64,000 nt of DNA from Sclerotiophoma versabilis. Its lineage: Eukaryota > Ascomycota > Dothideomycetes > Pleosporales > Didymellaceae. Under the pieces are notes generated by a model. It saw only the letters and a program-made list of their open reading frames with translations, had not been told where the DNA came from and made no database searches. Positions 53,669-63,222 of this stretch are shown in pieces. Location: NCBI GenBank assembly GCA_012274445.1, contig JAAROD010000015.1, positions 1,612,001 to 1,676,000 of the forward strand, in the 5' to 3' direction. Numbering within the stretch: position 1 is the stretch's first letter; every line of letters begins with the position of its first letter. The translations under genes were made by a program, and so were the position numbers.

Positions 53669-54763
53669 CTACACATTCCAGATGACAACGCGTCCATCGA
53701 CACCACTCGAACTGATCTTGCTGACCTTGCCGCCGCTCTCCTGGTAGCTGCGAATGGTGCTGATGGTGTTCTGGTGCACCGTCTTCAGCTTGGTGTCGTC
53801 GGCCGAGCTCTTGCCCTTGAGATCCATCTGCCTGAACATGTTGAAGGCGCTCTCCTCGCGCGCCTCGGCCAGGCCAGGACGGCCCTTGGTCTCCAGCGAG
53901 CCGGCGAGCTGCCAGCCCTGGTCGGAGCCCTGCAGGCGGTAGGCTTCGCAGTTGTAGCCCGCGGCGATGATCTCGTCCTCGGAGCTCCAGAGCAGCGAGA
54001 CAAAGGGCAGGACCTGGGTGCTGATGCTGATGACGGCGCTGGGGGGCTGCTCGGGCGCAGAAGGGTAGACGACGGTCAGGGTGCTGTCGTGGGAGGCAAA
54101 GGCGAGGGCGTTGCCCGAGGGCGAAAAGGCAACGCTGTGCACCCATCCCGCCGTGTTGTTCAGGAACTCGCCGCACACGGTGTTGAAGGGGAGGCGCTCG
54201 CCCCACGCAGAGGGCTCCGGGCGCGGGTCGACGCCCTTGACAAAGGAAGAGAGCACGCGTGCGTGGCCGTCGGTGGAGCCGGCAGCCAGCAGGACCGAGT
54301 TGGGGTGCCAGGCGACGGCGGTGACGGTGCTGCGGATGGGCTTCTTGATGTGCTTGGAGACCCACCAGTTGTCCTCCTCCTCGAAGTAGCAGACGGGGAT
54401 CAGGCGGGCGCCGCTGCCGACGGCGAACTTGGTCTCCGAGGGCGCCCAGCGGACGCAGGTGGCGGCGCGGTTGATGCGCAGCAGGACCAGGGTCGGCTTC
54501 CAGCCCGACGGCGAGGGCTCCCAGACGTAGGCGTTGCGGTCCTGCGAGCACGTGACGATCTTGCCGCTGTTGGGGGCAATGTCGACGCCCGTGACCGTCT
54601 TGTCGTGGCCGGTCAGCTCGTCCTGCAGCGTGAAGCCGGCGCCGGCGCGGGCGTAGAGGTCGACGTTGTTGTCGCGGGCGACGGCGAGCGTCTGGCGGTC
54701 GGCGGAGAAGGAGTGGTCCGCGATGGGGTGGTGGAAGAGGTGGTGGACTTCGGGGGCGGCCAT
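53669..54763 (-). CDS. ARC40: Arp2/3 complex subunit ARPC1 (p41/ARC40)
   Basis: A WD40 subunit of the Arp2/3 complex, which nucleates branched actin at endocytic patches. Intronless, 364 residues from ATG 54763, a usual length. The start MAAPEVHHLFHHPIADHSFS and repeats such as GHDKTVTGVDIAP, IVTCSQDRNAYVWEP, TCVRWAPSETKFAVGSGARL and VDGRVVIWNV at the end match the ARPC1 family with its seven-bladed propeller. VCYFEEEDNWWVSKHIKKPI is strongly characteristic. The reading frame stays open upstream to 55648, but that part is antisense to the mS41 gene. The gene is divergent from mS41 over 240 bases. Confidence 0.95.
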   Translation of the reverse strand: MAAPEVHHLFHHPIADHSFSADRQTLAVARDNNVDLYARAGAGFTLQDELTGHDKTVTGVDIAPNSGKIVTCSQDRNAYVWEPSPSGWKPTLVLLRINRAATCVRWAPSETKFAVGSGARLIPVCYFEEEDNWWVSKHIKKPIRSTVTAVAWHPNSVLLAAGSTDGHARVLSSFVKGVDPRPEPSAWGERLPFNTVCGEFLNNTAGWVHSVAFSPSGNALAFASHDSTLTVVYPSAPEQPPSAVISISTQVLPFVSLLWSSEDEIIAAGYNCEAYRLQGSDQGWQLAGSLETKGRPGLAEAREESAFNMFRQMDLKGKSSADDTKLKTVHQNTISTIRSYQESGGKVSKISSSGVDGRVVIWNV

Positions 54764-55003
54764 GGTGGGCGGGGCGGGCGTGGACGCAGCAGGAGACTCT
54801 CTACTGCTGCCGGGCGCGGGTCGAGTGTGGTGGAGGTGCAGGCGGCCGCGGCGTGGGGTGACGTCCATGCCGCGCCGAGTGACGGACGCGTCCGTGCGAG
54901 GCAGGCTTGGCTCCTCCGGCCGAAAAGTGCACCACCACGCGCCGGCAGCATGCGACTGCGCTGCCACAACCCAATCGATCACGGGACCGCCGCCGCGACC
55001 ACG
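54764..55003. promoter_or_regulatory. 240-bp bidirectional promoter, ARPC1 / mS41
   Basis: Two start codons face away from each other with only 240 GC-rich bases between them, so the promoters must be shared or interleaved. No TATA box was seen. Confidence 0.5.
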
Positions 55004-55729
55004 ATGAGCCTCAGACGCCCGCTGTCCAGCGCCGCGACGGCCGCCGTCTCGCTGCCCAAGACGTGCGTGCGCGCGCTGCAGCACTCGATCCCCATGCGCC
55101 CCGTCCCCAAGGCGACGCCCTTCATCCCCGACCACGCCGCCTTCCTGACCGCCATCGGCCGCGGCCTGTCCGCACACGCCGGCAAGATCCCCTCGTGGGA
55201 GGCCCTGTTCACGCTCACGTCGCCGCAGCTGAAGGAGCTCGGCGTCGAGCCCGCCCGCTCGCGCCGCTACCTGCTGCACTGGCGCGAGAAGTTCCGCAAC
55301 GGCGAGTACGGCATTGGAGGCGACTGCCAGCACGTGTCTGACGGCGTCGCTGAGCTGGCCGTCGTCGACGCCCCCGTCGCCCCGAACCCGCACCTGGGCA
55401 ACTCCATCAGCCCGCGCTCCGCCGCCGTCACGGCCACACACAACCCTGGCATGAGGAGAGTCGTCGTCAACCTGCCGCCGGGCGAGACGCCCTCTGCCCC
55501 CGCCGACGCGCTGCGGCCCGTCAGCGGTGTCTTGGTCAAGGGCGCCAAGACGATCAAGGGCAGCTACGTCGAGCCGGTCAAGGGCAGCGAGGGCCTGCGC
55601 GCGCGGATACGACTGCAGGAGGGCATCTGGGAGGAGAGGAGAGGACACAAGGTTGACGGCGGTGAGAGGCGGAGGGCCGAAGTCAGGGCGAAGAGGAGGG
55701 CGGCCGAGAACAAGGAGAAGGCGAGGTAG
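55004..55729 (+). CDS. FYV4: Mitochondrial small ribosomal subunit protein mS41 (Fyv4-like, IGR domain)
   Basis: A component of the mitochondrial ribosome small subunit. 241 residues from ATG 55004 (MSLRRPLSSAATAAVSLPK), an Arg/Ser/Ala-rich start typical of a mitochondrial presequence; an in-frame ATG at about 54950 (MRLRCHNPID) is a possible alternative. The IGR motif domain is clear: FLTAIGRGLSAHAGKIPSWE, then LKELGVEPARSRRYLLHWRE. The C-terminal half has a VSGVLVKGAKTIKGSYVEPV segment and ends in a charged, Arg/Lys-rich helix (GERRRAEVRAKRRAAENKEK) suited to rRNA contact. Intronless. It converges with the next minus-strand gene. Confidence 0.88.
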   Translation: MSLRRPLSSAATAAVSLPKTCVRALQHSIPMRPVPKATPFIPDHAAFLTAIGRGLSAHAGKIPSWEALFTLTSPQLKELGVEPARSRRYLLHWREKFRNGEYGIGGDCQHVSDGVAELAVVDAPVAPNPHLGNSISPRSAAVTATHNPGMRRVVVNLPPGETPSAPADALRPVSGVLVKGAKTIKGSYVEPVKGSEGLRARIRLQEGIWEERRGHKVDGGERRRAEVRAKRRAAENKEKAR

Positions 55730-55942
55730 AGCTTTGTCGTGTCGTGTGTATTATACAAGAGCGTGTATCTGGAATTGTACCATATCTTGGCCTCCCACGT
55801 GCCAACATCCACCTTCGGCCTACGACGTCTCCTTCCTCATAGTCTCTGCCAACGAGACGTCAGCATCTCGTGAGCCCCCTCGCTCGCCCCACGCATTGCC
55901 ATGTACCAACCCTGCCCTCAACAATCCCCTCGCATCCTCCAC

Positions 55943-58048
55943 CTAGCCTTCCCCGTCGTACTTGGCAAACAGCTTCTTCCCCACAGCCTCCAGCTCGTCC
56001 TCCTTCTCCCTCCACTCCACCGCACTCTCATGCACCCCCACAAACTCCATAACCACCCTCTTCCCCGCGCTCGTCTGCATCTCCTTGCCGCTCAGCAACA
56101 GACTCAGATCGGCCCTGAGCAGCAGATAGCCGTTTCCCAAGAAGACAATGTCCATCTTGTACCCCTCGACGCTGGTCCTGACCGTCGTAGTGCGGAACCC
56201 CGCGTGCGGCGGGGCCGGGAAGGAGAGAATTGAGTACAGCATGGAGCGCGGCGGGATGCTGAGACGCGCCGTGTACGAGTACGCGTCGTGGAAGCCGGCG
56301 ATGGAGAAGATGGTCAGTGTGCGCTGCCCGTAGCCGTACTTGTCGACGTGCGTGTCCGAGTACGCTGGGCAAAAGAGCTTCCACGCGCCCTCCAGTTTGC
56401 CAGTGGGAACGGGCACGCGCGCTGCAATGGCCATGGCGAGAAGGCACTCTGCCGCTGTAGCCCGCTGCTTTGCGTCTTCGAGCGTCGCCTGCTCGGCTTC
56501 CGTCGCGACCACTACTTTGAGCAGGTTCGACGCGTCGTCTTTGTTGAGCCGCAGGACGAGCTCGCGCTTGCTGTTGCAGCCGCTTGCTTTCTGGCCGAGA
56601 CACGGGAGCGGGCCTAGGGCTTCGTTGTCTCTGCGCCACGAGAGGGCGGAAGCAAGGTGTTCGCGCTCGTCTGAGAAGTTGACTGTCTTCTGCACCGCGC
56701 GGTATCGTTCAGTGAACTCCCTCGTGTTAGCTTCTTCATGGCTTTCGTGGACTATCTTCTTCTTGACCTCTGGGGCTACAAAGGGATCGACCTCTGCACC
56801 TGACCGAGAGTATGGCTTGCCAACACGAGCGAAGAGTTCTCTGATGCTTGGAGTCGTGCCGCCAGATGTTGTTGATCCTGCAGTTGACGCTGCAGCGGAT
56901 GGTGCTTGAGAGAGACGCCTCGGCCTAGGTTTGGGCTCGTCACTTAGTGGCTGTGTCGTGGTCATGTACTGCATCAAGTTCGAAGTAGTCAGTGAAACTT
57001 GACCATCTGGCTTGACCTTAAGCCTGGGCTTCTTGTTCAGCGCTGGAGGTGCAGATGAGGGCGCTTCAGCCGCGACTGGCGTCGGAGGTGATGGGTCACC
57101 CACCTCCCTCAACTTCTTGTATTCCGTGAGCTTGAATGGGATAGGTGAGTCTGGAAGGTTAGCTGGCGTCATTGGAAGCTGTGACGGCGGTGTCTCTAGC
57201 ACAAGAAGGCGTGAATCTCTACGACCGATCCTGTCCGCTTTGGAAGCGTTGGCAGCATGGGAGAACGCATTCTGTGGAAGTGGGACCCGGGTGTACCTGG
57301 GAGGTGGAGAAAACGTTGGAGGCGTCGAAACTGGATTTGTTCCTGAGACAGGCGGACAAGCTTGGGCTGCTTCAGTACCCCGCTGTCTACTCTTCTTCTC
57401 TTTCTTAGCCCTCTTGTCAATAGAGCGGGTCTCTTTTGCGATACGGTCAAAGTCAATGGTTTCGTTGCTCTTGCGGCCCGCCTTGTTCTTCTTTACCTTC
57501 TTCTTCGATGGCTCTACCGTGGGGCGAGCGGTGGCATTCGGACTGCTGAAAACTTTACCAGCGGCCTTGACCGATGACTGAACGTTTTGAAGCATGTCTG
57601 CGCCAACGACAAAGCCTCCATTGCCTAGTCGCTTGTGCAAGACGGGAGCAGTATCAACGTTGCCCTCGCTCTTACGCTTGCGCTTCTTATCGGATTGGGC
57701 AGCGTTGTTCTCCTGACCTTTCTTTTCATTCTTACCTTTGGTGCTGGCAGTTGCTGGCGTCACCTTGATAAGTGGGGTGGAAGTTGCTGGCGTACGGCTG
57801 TTTGTCTGTTGCACATCTTTCGCAGACATGGACTGCCTTTTCTTTTTCCTCTTTCCTTCCCTCTCTCGTGGGGTGGTGTCACTCTTCCCGCTCTTCACTT
57901 GCTGGGCCGAGCCATCATTGGCGTTCGGTAGCTCAAGTTCATCAGCTGCAAAATCCATGCTGCTAAAAGTTGAACGTAGTGCAGGCCTTGCGCCATGCCA
58001 GTGGTGACTTGGTATTGCATAGAGACCAGTGCGCTTATTGAGCGACAT
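55943..58048 (-). CDS. Uncharacterised nuclear-type protein, ~701 residues
   Basis: Not recognised. I start at ATG 58048 (MSLNKRTGLYAIPSHHWHG); the frame has a further ATG at 58324, but the added 92 residues are Cys/Ser-rich and overlap the 3' end of the neighbouring gene. Residues 1-~400 are disordered with several Lys-rich nuclear-signal-like clusters (REREGKRKKKRQS, KKKVKKNKAGRKS). Residues from ~450 to the end look folded: SALSWRRDNEALGPLPCLGQ, ASNLLKVVVATEAEQATLED, a possible sheet domain with YSYTARLSIPPRSMLYSILS, and the terminal ESAVEWREKEDELEAVGKKL. Conservation of this C-terminal part is my inference from composition. Confidence 0.65.
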   Translation of the reverse strand: MSLNKRTGLYAIPSHHWHGARPALRSTFSSMDFAADELELPNANDGSAQQVKSGKSDTTPREREGKRKKKRQSMSAKDVQQTNSRTPATSTPLIKVTPATASTKGKNEKKGQENNAAQSDKKRKRKSEGNVDTAPVLHKRLGNGGFVVGADMLQNVQSSVKAAGKVFSSPNATARPTVEPSKKKVKKNKAGRKSNETIDFDRIAKETRSIDKRAKKEKKSRQRGTEAAQACPPVSGTNPVSTPPTFSPPPRYTRVPLPQNAFSHAANASKADRIGRRDSRLLVLETPPSQLPMTPANLPDSPIPFKLTEYKKLREVGDPSPPTPVAAEAPSSAPPALNKKPRLKVKPDGQVSLTTSNLMQYMTTTQPLSDEPKPRPRRLSQAPSAAASTAGSTTSGGTTPSIRELFARVGKPYSRSGAEVDPFVAPEVKKKIVHESHEEANTREFTERYRAVQKTVNFSDEREHLASALSWRRDNEALGPLPCLGQKASGCNSKRELVLRLNKDDASNLLKVVVATEAEQATLEDAKQRATAAECLLAMAIAARVPVPTGKLEGAWKLFCPAYSDTHVDKYGYGQRTLTIFSIAGFHDAYSYTARLSIPPRSMLYSILSFPAPPHAGFRTTTVRTSVEGYKMDIVFLGNGYLLLRADLSLLLSGKEMQTSAGKRVVMEFVGVHESAVEWREKEDELEAVGKKLFAKYDGEG

Positions 58049-58313
58049 GGCGAACTCCAATAGTGCTGCTGTGCAAGAGCGAGAAAACTCGGGATATGGC
58101 TGTGCAGAAGTCAGTAGTGCTGATCCAAGACAACAGCTTGAGACACACCGAAGTTGGGCGATTGTTATGGCGCGTCGAAAATTAGTGTAAAGGGAACCAG
58201 CAGGTGCGAGTGGTTTTAAGGAAGTTCCTGCGCAGCAATGGACAAGATCATAACAAATCGGGCTGCACGTGGCTGGGAAACTTTGGAGTGAAGGTGAATG
58301 TGAAAGCCAACCG

Positions 58314-58764
58314 TCAGCAGTCATTCACATCGGATCGAAACCGATCCGTCGAAACTCGTAAATCTTGGACTAAGCCACCAGTCCATTCCAGTACCTCTCC
58401 CAACGACTGTCTAGTAATGGTCGTATTCTCATACTGGTCTATACACTCAGACATGGCGTGTTCGAGTGTGACCTTGAGCTCTACCAAGTGTTCTGTCCTC
58501 TTAACTGGGACACTTATGAAGGCATCCAAGCTGTGGAGGCGGCGATTCAGTTCGTTCTCACGTTGCTGTAGCTCTTTGTAGACCTTTTCTGGTACAATAT
58601 CTACATTGGTGGCTCTACAAGGGAAAGAGCAAGTAGGTGAAAGAAGCAATGAGTGGAAAGAAAATAGTAAGAATTCGATCCTCGGTCGCTTTGCTTCACT
58701 CTAAGATGCTCTAATATATCCGACCGTGAAAGTAACGGTGGACCACCAACTTACGTGTCGTCAT
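58314..58764 (-). CDS. Small coiled-coil protein with a possible 10-nt first exon, unknown function
   Basis: The main exon (58314 to about 58612/58614) encodes a helical protein: VYKELQQRENELNRRLHSLD, ISVPVKRTEHLVELKVTLEH, TRQSLGEVLEWTGGLVQDL. It must be preceded by an intron because no ATG fits at its start. Model A: ATG at 58764, 10-nt exon 58755-58764, acceptor leading to 58612, giving MTTPTNVDIVPE and 102 residues. Model B: the upstream exon is read in another frame ending ...AVASQNDDT and uses the first AG (58614), with a start further upstream that I could not find. The heptad-like leucines suggest a subunit of a larger assembly; no family is assigned. Confidence 0.5.
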
Positions 58765-59320
58765 TTTGACTTGCTACGGCAGCATTGAGGGAGGAACTTG
58801 TTTCCTTTGCAAAATAATGATGCACCTTTCTCTTGGGCTACATGCTGTATAATGCAGGATAAAGAAGACCCCGCATTGCTTACGGCGCTGATGAGTGAGG
58901 GTAGGTTGTGTTCTATAATGAGCCTCTAAAGCTACGCTTGATGATAGTAATCAGTCTTTTCAATCGCTACATTGCACTTTCATGCCTTCCCATTTCAATG
59001 ACACCTAGCAGAAGCAAACACAGGCCTTCACGATTATGCCCTTAACATCACTCTAACAACCATGATCCTGGACCATCTCGTTTGTTTCGGATATCGTTCC
59101 TCGAGGTGGTCGGCTTTTCGATCGATGGTAAGCTGACCGTGAGACGGCAGCTTGGCAATTACACATAGAGTGGATGAAATGAGAAGCCCTTGCTCAACAT
59201 TCAATCAACTAAGTTATATCCTCAAATCAGTGGCTAAATAATACTGTACATGGAGGGTGCGCGTCTTTCACTTCCTGCCCTCTTCGACTGACCCTACTCT
59301 GCATTTGAAGCCCTCCGAGC
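58765..59320. other. Intergenic, no gene seen
   Basis: It holds the 5' flank of the small coiled-coil gene and the 3' flank of the GPI-protein gene. Nothing else is recognisable. Confidence 0.45.
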
Positions 59321-60186
59321 TTACATGCCGAAGAGAGCACCAACAAAGATGGCACCGAATACGCCAGCAGTGTCTGCAACACGCAAACCAGCAGCAGCAT
59401 TGGTAGTAACCTCAGCAGGTGCGGACTAATCTTGAGTTAGTCGGTGCTTCAAGCGGAGTAGATCTTGTACTTACAGCAGTGAAGCTTGCGTTGGCATTGG
59501 TGCTAGGCGAAGGCGCACCCGACACGGAAAAGCTCAGCGCTCCATCCGTAGTGACAGTCGGATGAGTTGAGACAGAAGATATCTCAGAGGTGACGACAGT
59601 AGTAGATAGCGCAGAAGGAGTCGTAGCGGAAGAGGCAGGAGCCTCACTTGTAGCTGCGGCTTGACTGCTTATCGGTGCAGCGGCAGAAGATGCAGCGGAT
59701 GACTGTGCAGGGACAGCTGAAGATGCAGCGCCGGTGCTGCCGGCTGCAGGAACGTCTTCTTGCTTGCCGGGAAGTGGCTCAGTATCGAGACCGCATTTGG
59801 CACCTGCGCTGCTCAGAGTGCCACCATAGTAGCGCCAAATGTTGTAGTTGTCTGGGCCCGAGCACTTGAGACAGTTTTTGTAGTCGGCGACAAAGATTGC
59901 ATTGTTACAAGGGTCTGTTTGAACGTTAGAAAGAGTGTGGAAATGGTTGGGTGTGTACATACTAGCGCTGCGAGAGAGGGTAATGGCAGAGCCGCTGATA
60001 GGAAAGTCAGATTAAGCTTGGATATATTCATGTTCATACGTACCAGTTATCGTGGCAGTTGTACGCAGGAGTACCAGGCTCCTGACGCTTCAAGAGGGAG
60101 GTGAAGTAGGCATCGTCTCGTGCAACCAGGTTGGTAGCGCTGGCGGCAGCGATGAGACTGGCAATGAGGAAATGGTGAGCGACCAT
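59321..60186 (-). CDS. Secreted Cys-rich, Ser/Ala-rich GPI-anchor-type surface protein
   Basis: A predicted cell-wall or plasma-membrane surface protein. Exons on the minus strand: 60044-60186, 59963-59994 (32 nt), 59475-59914, 59321-59425; 239 residues, phases consistent. Signal peptide MVAHHFLIASLIAAASA; a dibasic KR follows near residue 35. The Cys-rich head reads YNCHDNCGSAITLSRSANPC over two introns, then NCLKCSGPDNYNIWRYYGG and AKCGLD. A long Ser/Ala/Thr stalk, probably O-mannosylated, follows. The last exon gives a hydrophobic C terminus (AAAGLRVADTAGVFGAIFVG) of GPI-signal type. Similar Cys-rich heads with IWxYYG occur in other filamentous fungi as far as I recall, without known function. 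Confidence 0.8.
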
Positions 60187-60892
60187 AGTGAACTACTTGA
60201 CAGTTTCGAGTGAATATCCAGTAATTTGGAGTGAAACGCTGAGGACTTGAGCTGAAGATGAAGTATCACCTCAAGAACGGGCAATGTCGGTTTTGTAGCT
60301 CCCTTCCCGCGCCAGGCGACCATTGCTCTAGATTTTGCAGATTCACATGCACGACCAGCAACCAAGGCGCACAACAGTGTGGACTGGCGCCACGGCCGAA
60401 AGTCGGAGATCCTGCCAGTGACAGAGTTTTATCAGATGAGCTGATAAGATGCATTGCCCAGTGAATGTCTAAGCCTGAAGCGGCCGGGTAGCAATCGCTT
60501 ATTCGCTGGGCGGGTCCGCTACGACTCATTAGCACCATCTGATAACTTTATTGCAATACCGAACCTGCAGGGTATGCTGCCGTCCGGGATCCCATTGGAC
60601 ATGTCGATGGTTCGGAGTGTTGGCATTTGTGGGACTTCGTTAAAGGCATTGGGGCGACAACGTGTGATTCGAAGAGCGGGAAAGATCCAAAATTCGAAGC
60701 ACTTGGCAGCGTAACGCAGGACGGGAATTCGTTGGGACACGAGGTCACCATGCCATTATCTGATCCTGGGCCGACTACACATGACCGATACACAGACGGC
60801 GAGTACCGGTGCAAGACCTTCATATAGCGGATCCCATATCTCATCCTTGCAGATTGCTTGACCTGGGACATCAACGTCAAAACAGAACCAAC
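60187..60892. promoter_or_regulatory. Shared upstream region of two surface-protein genes
   Basis: The GPI-type gene (-) and the copper-acquisition-like gene (+) diverge from this 706-base region, so both promoters lie here. No ORF within it is supported, and I saw no clear metal-response element. Confidence 0.5.
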
Positions 60893-61856
60893 ATGCGTAT
60901 ATCCTTCTTATCATCTTTCATTGCTTTGGTGGTGCGGAGCAACGCACAAACACATGGCGAGGGTGAGGAGGGAAACAGCATGGGGCCCGTAGCCTTCCTC
61001 TGGCCACCGGACCGGGTATGGGATGCGCAGCACGACAATACTGCACCATGTGGAAGCTCAGCTGGACCATCAAACCGGACCATCTATCCACTGTCGCAAG
61101 GTGCTGTCGCGTTGAGCATTGCCGATGAAGCATGGCACATCGCCTTTCGACTGGCCGTGTCGGACAGTACGTTCACTCCTTCAAATGCGTCGTAGTATGA
61201 TTGACAAAGTTCTCCAGACCCCACAACCCAAGCAGATTTTGATGACCAAGTGGTAAACAACGTTGCAGATGTCGATCCAGGCCATCAGTGCTACTCGATC
61301 GACCGACTTGAAGGTATTGCTGCGGGCACCAACGCCACAATCCAGCTGGAATACTGGTCTGAGTTCGAGGGTGAGAACAACGGGAACAACCAGTCGTTCT
61401 TCGCTTGTGCTGATATCGTGAGTCACTCCCCGGTCTCGCACAACAGATCCCACTTTGGCAATGAGATCCACGATGTTTCGTGCCAGAATGTCTGACTCTC
61501 CTTAGACCTTCGTCGAAACAATCAACTTCTCTATAAAAGTCCCCTGTTTCAACGTCACATCGGACGACTTCAATGCCCCAACACCTAGCGCAAGTTCATC
61601 CGGCAGTGGCCCGTCCAACACAGGCCTCTCAGCATCTCAGTCGGCCACACCAGGCCAGTCGTCTAGTGATGGCGGCCTCTCCACTGGGGCAAAGGCAGGT
61701 ATCGCTGTCGGGTCTATAGTTGGTGGTCTTGCAATCTTGGGCGCTGTTGTATTCTTCGTGTGGAAAAGAGGAAAGAACGCCGGTCTAAAGAACAAGGATG
61801 CATACGAGTTGAGAGCGAAGAACTTAGAGACGCCGTCTGGTTCGGTACAAGCTTGA
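60893..61856 (+). CDS. Copper acquisition factor (BIM1/X325, LPMO-like) domain protein
   Basis: Likely an extracellular copper-binding protein. Exons 60893-61166, 61218-61417, 61506-61856; 274 residues, phases consistent. Signal peptide RISFLSSFIALVVRSNAQ; the mature end is close to HGEGEEGNSMGPVAFLW, with an N-terminal-type His as in the X325 fold. Signature WPPDRVWDAQHDNTAPCGS, then HQCYSIDRLEG, IQLEYWSEFEG, SFFACADITFVETI (over intron 2) and KVPCFNVTS. The C-terminal part is a Ser/Gly-rich linker, one TM helix (AGIAVGSIVGGLAILGAVVF) and a short basic cytoplasmic tail. A TM anchor in place of the GPI signal common in this group is notable. The family resembles lytic polysaccharide monooxygenases in fold but is linked to copper uptake; activity here is inference. 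Confidence 0.85.
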
Positions 61857-63222
61857 GGTGGTCCGATTGCAGTTTGCGTTGGTGAGTGAAAACGCAGCTT
61901 GAAGAAGCAAACCTGTAAGGTGACTTCTGCGGACTGGAGGTGCAAACGAAACGAGTCTTGTATGTAGCTGGTCATGATTCCACTCTAATCTGACGATGTT
62001 GACGAGGCCTTTGCACGCCTTTCGTCACTGATGCGTACTCTCCTCGGAAATGACTCCAATGATGTAGGCTTGCAGAGGACCTCGTTTTCCAAGTGCTGCC
62101 ATTGCAAACATTCTATTCCGTGGTCTCCAGTGAATGAGAAGCCTCGAATCTTTTGCCTCTGGGCACATTGCTGGACCAAGTATCTGAGTTATATCCGATT
62201 GTGTATACTTTTGAGTACTCAACACTTGAATGCTGAAATCCATCATATCGTTGACTTGCTCATTCCTGAACCTGAGAAGGTCGATCGCGTCGGTGAGAGT
62301 GCATCGCGGAACCGTGACATACCTGTCTGAACAACGGGTGTGTATGTGAACAGCTCACGAAAGCACATGCGAATCCAAGAATCAACCGACCTACAGAGAG
62401 TACGTAGCCAGGTTTGAGGCGCCTTAGGCGGCTACCAAGTCGGGTGTAGATTGCTTGTCTTACGGTAAGCCTAGTATTGCGTAAACGCGGTCTCTCCCAT
62501 CTAAGCAACGTAAACTGCGAGTGCTAGCCAAGATGGTGGAGACTGTTGTGCTATACATGCGCTTTAACACAATGCGACTGGATCGTAGCACAAACTATGG
62601 CGAACAGTCTCTATCCGCCTTGAGCGCCGTTCGTAATAGGTGATCGAGGTTGGGAGTTAACCTCTTTACCACCCTACACCCAGACCGCTGATTCTGCCTA
62701 GTGGTATTCCTGGACTACCCATAGATTATAAGGGTAAAGCTTACTTGGCGCTGGTAGTCTACAACTGTCAGCGAATTGATATCTTGTTTGGGCGTACATA
62801 CTTCTAAAACTTATCGTGTGCAAAGCAGAAAACAGGCTTCGAAATCAAACGGCCAGTATCGCACACTGAGGGAAGAAACTACCTGCGAAATACGGTATCA
62901 GCCTTGAGAGTCAGACACAACCTGACAGTTCGGGTGAGAGCCGACTATGAGCTTTTCTTTATGCTGGTAGTCAGACAAGAGTGCGCTTGGTCAGCTGTGG
63001 CTGAGAAAGTCAACAGTAAATGATGGCGAATTGATAGCGATTGTTCGATTGATAGATATGTGAAGAGAAAGATAATCATCAACGTGCCCCAAACCATGTG
63101 CGCGGATCCAAAGTCTTACGCGCTTCTCTATCCAACGAACATCTATATGCACCCGCTTCAAATGCTCAGTCGCTAAATGCAGCAAACCAACAACAGATCT
63201 AAGTCAAAGAAAGTGAAGAATT
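61857..63222. other. Convergent intergenic region with no gene seen
   Basis: The 3' flanks of the copper-acquisition-like gene (+) and the PAQR gene (-). Short ORFs only; no domain, RNA gene or repeat is recognised. Confidence 0.5.

Noticed and set aside
54764..55648. Upstream extension of the ARPC1 reading frame
   Set aside because: It is antisense to mS41; the family start MAAPEV at 54763 gives the normal length.
53774..55729. 651-codon plus-strand ORF
   Set aside because: Its first two thirds are antisense to ARPC1 and have Gly/Ala/Arg-biased, family-free sequence; only the 3' part from 55004 is real (mS41).
58049..58324. Use of ATG 58324 as start of the 701-residue protein
   Set aside because: The added residues are Cys/Ser-rich without pattern and overlap the end of the adjacent small gene; ATG 58048 is more plausible.
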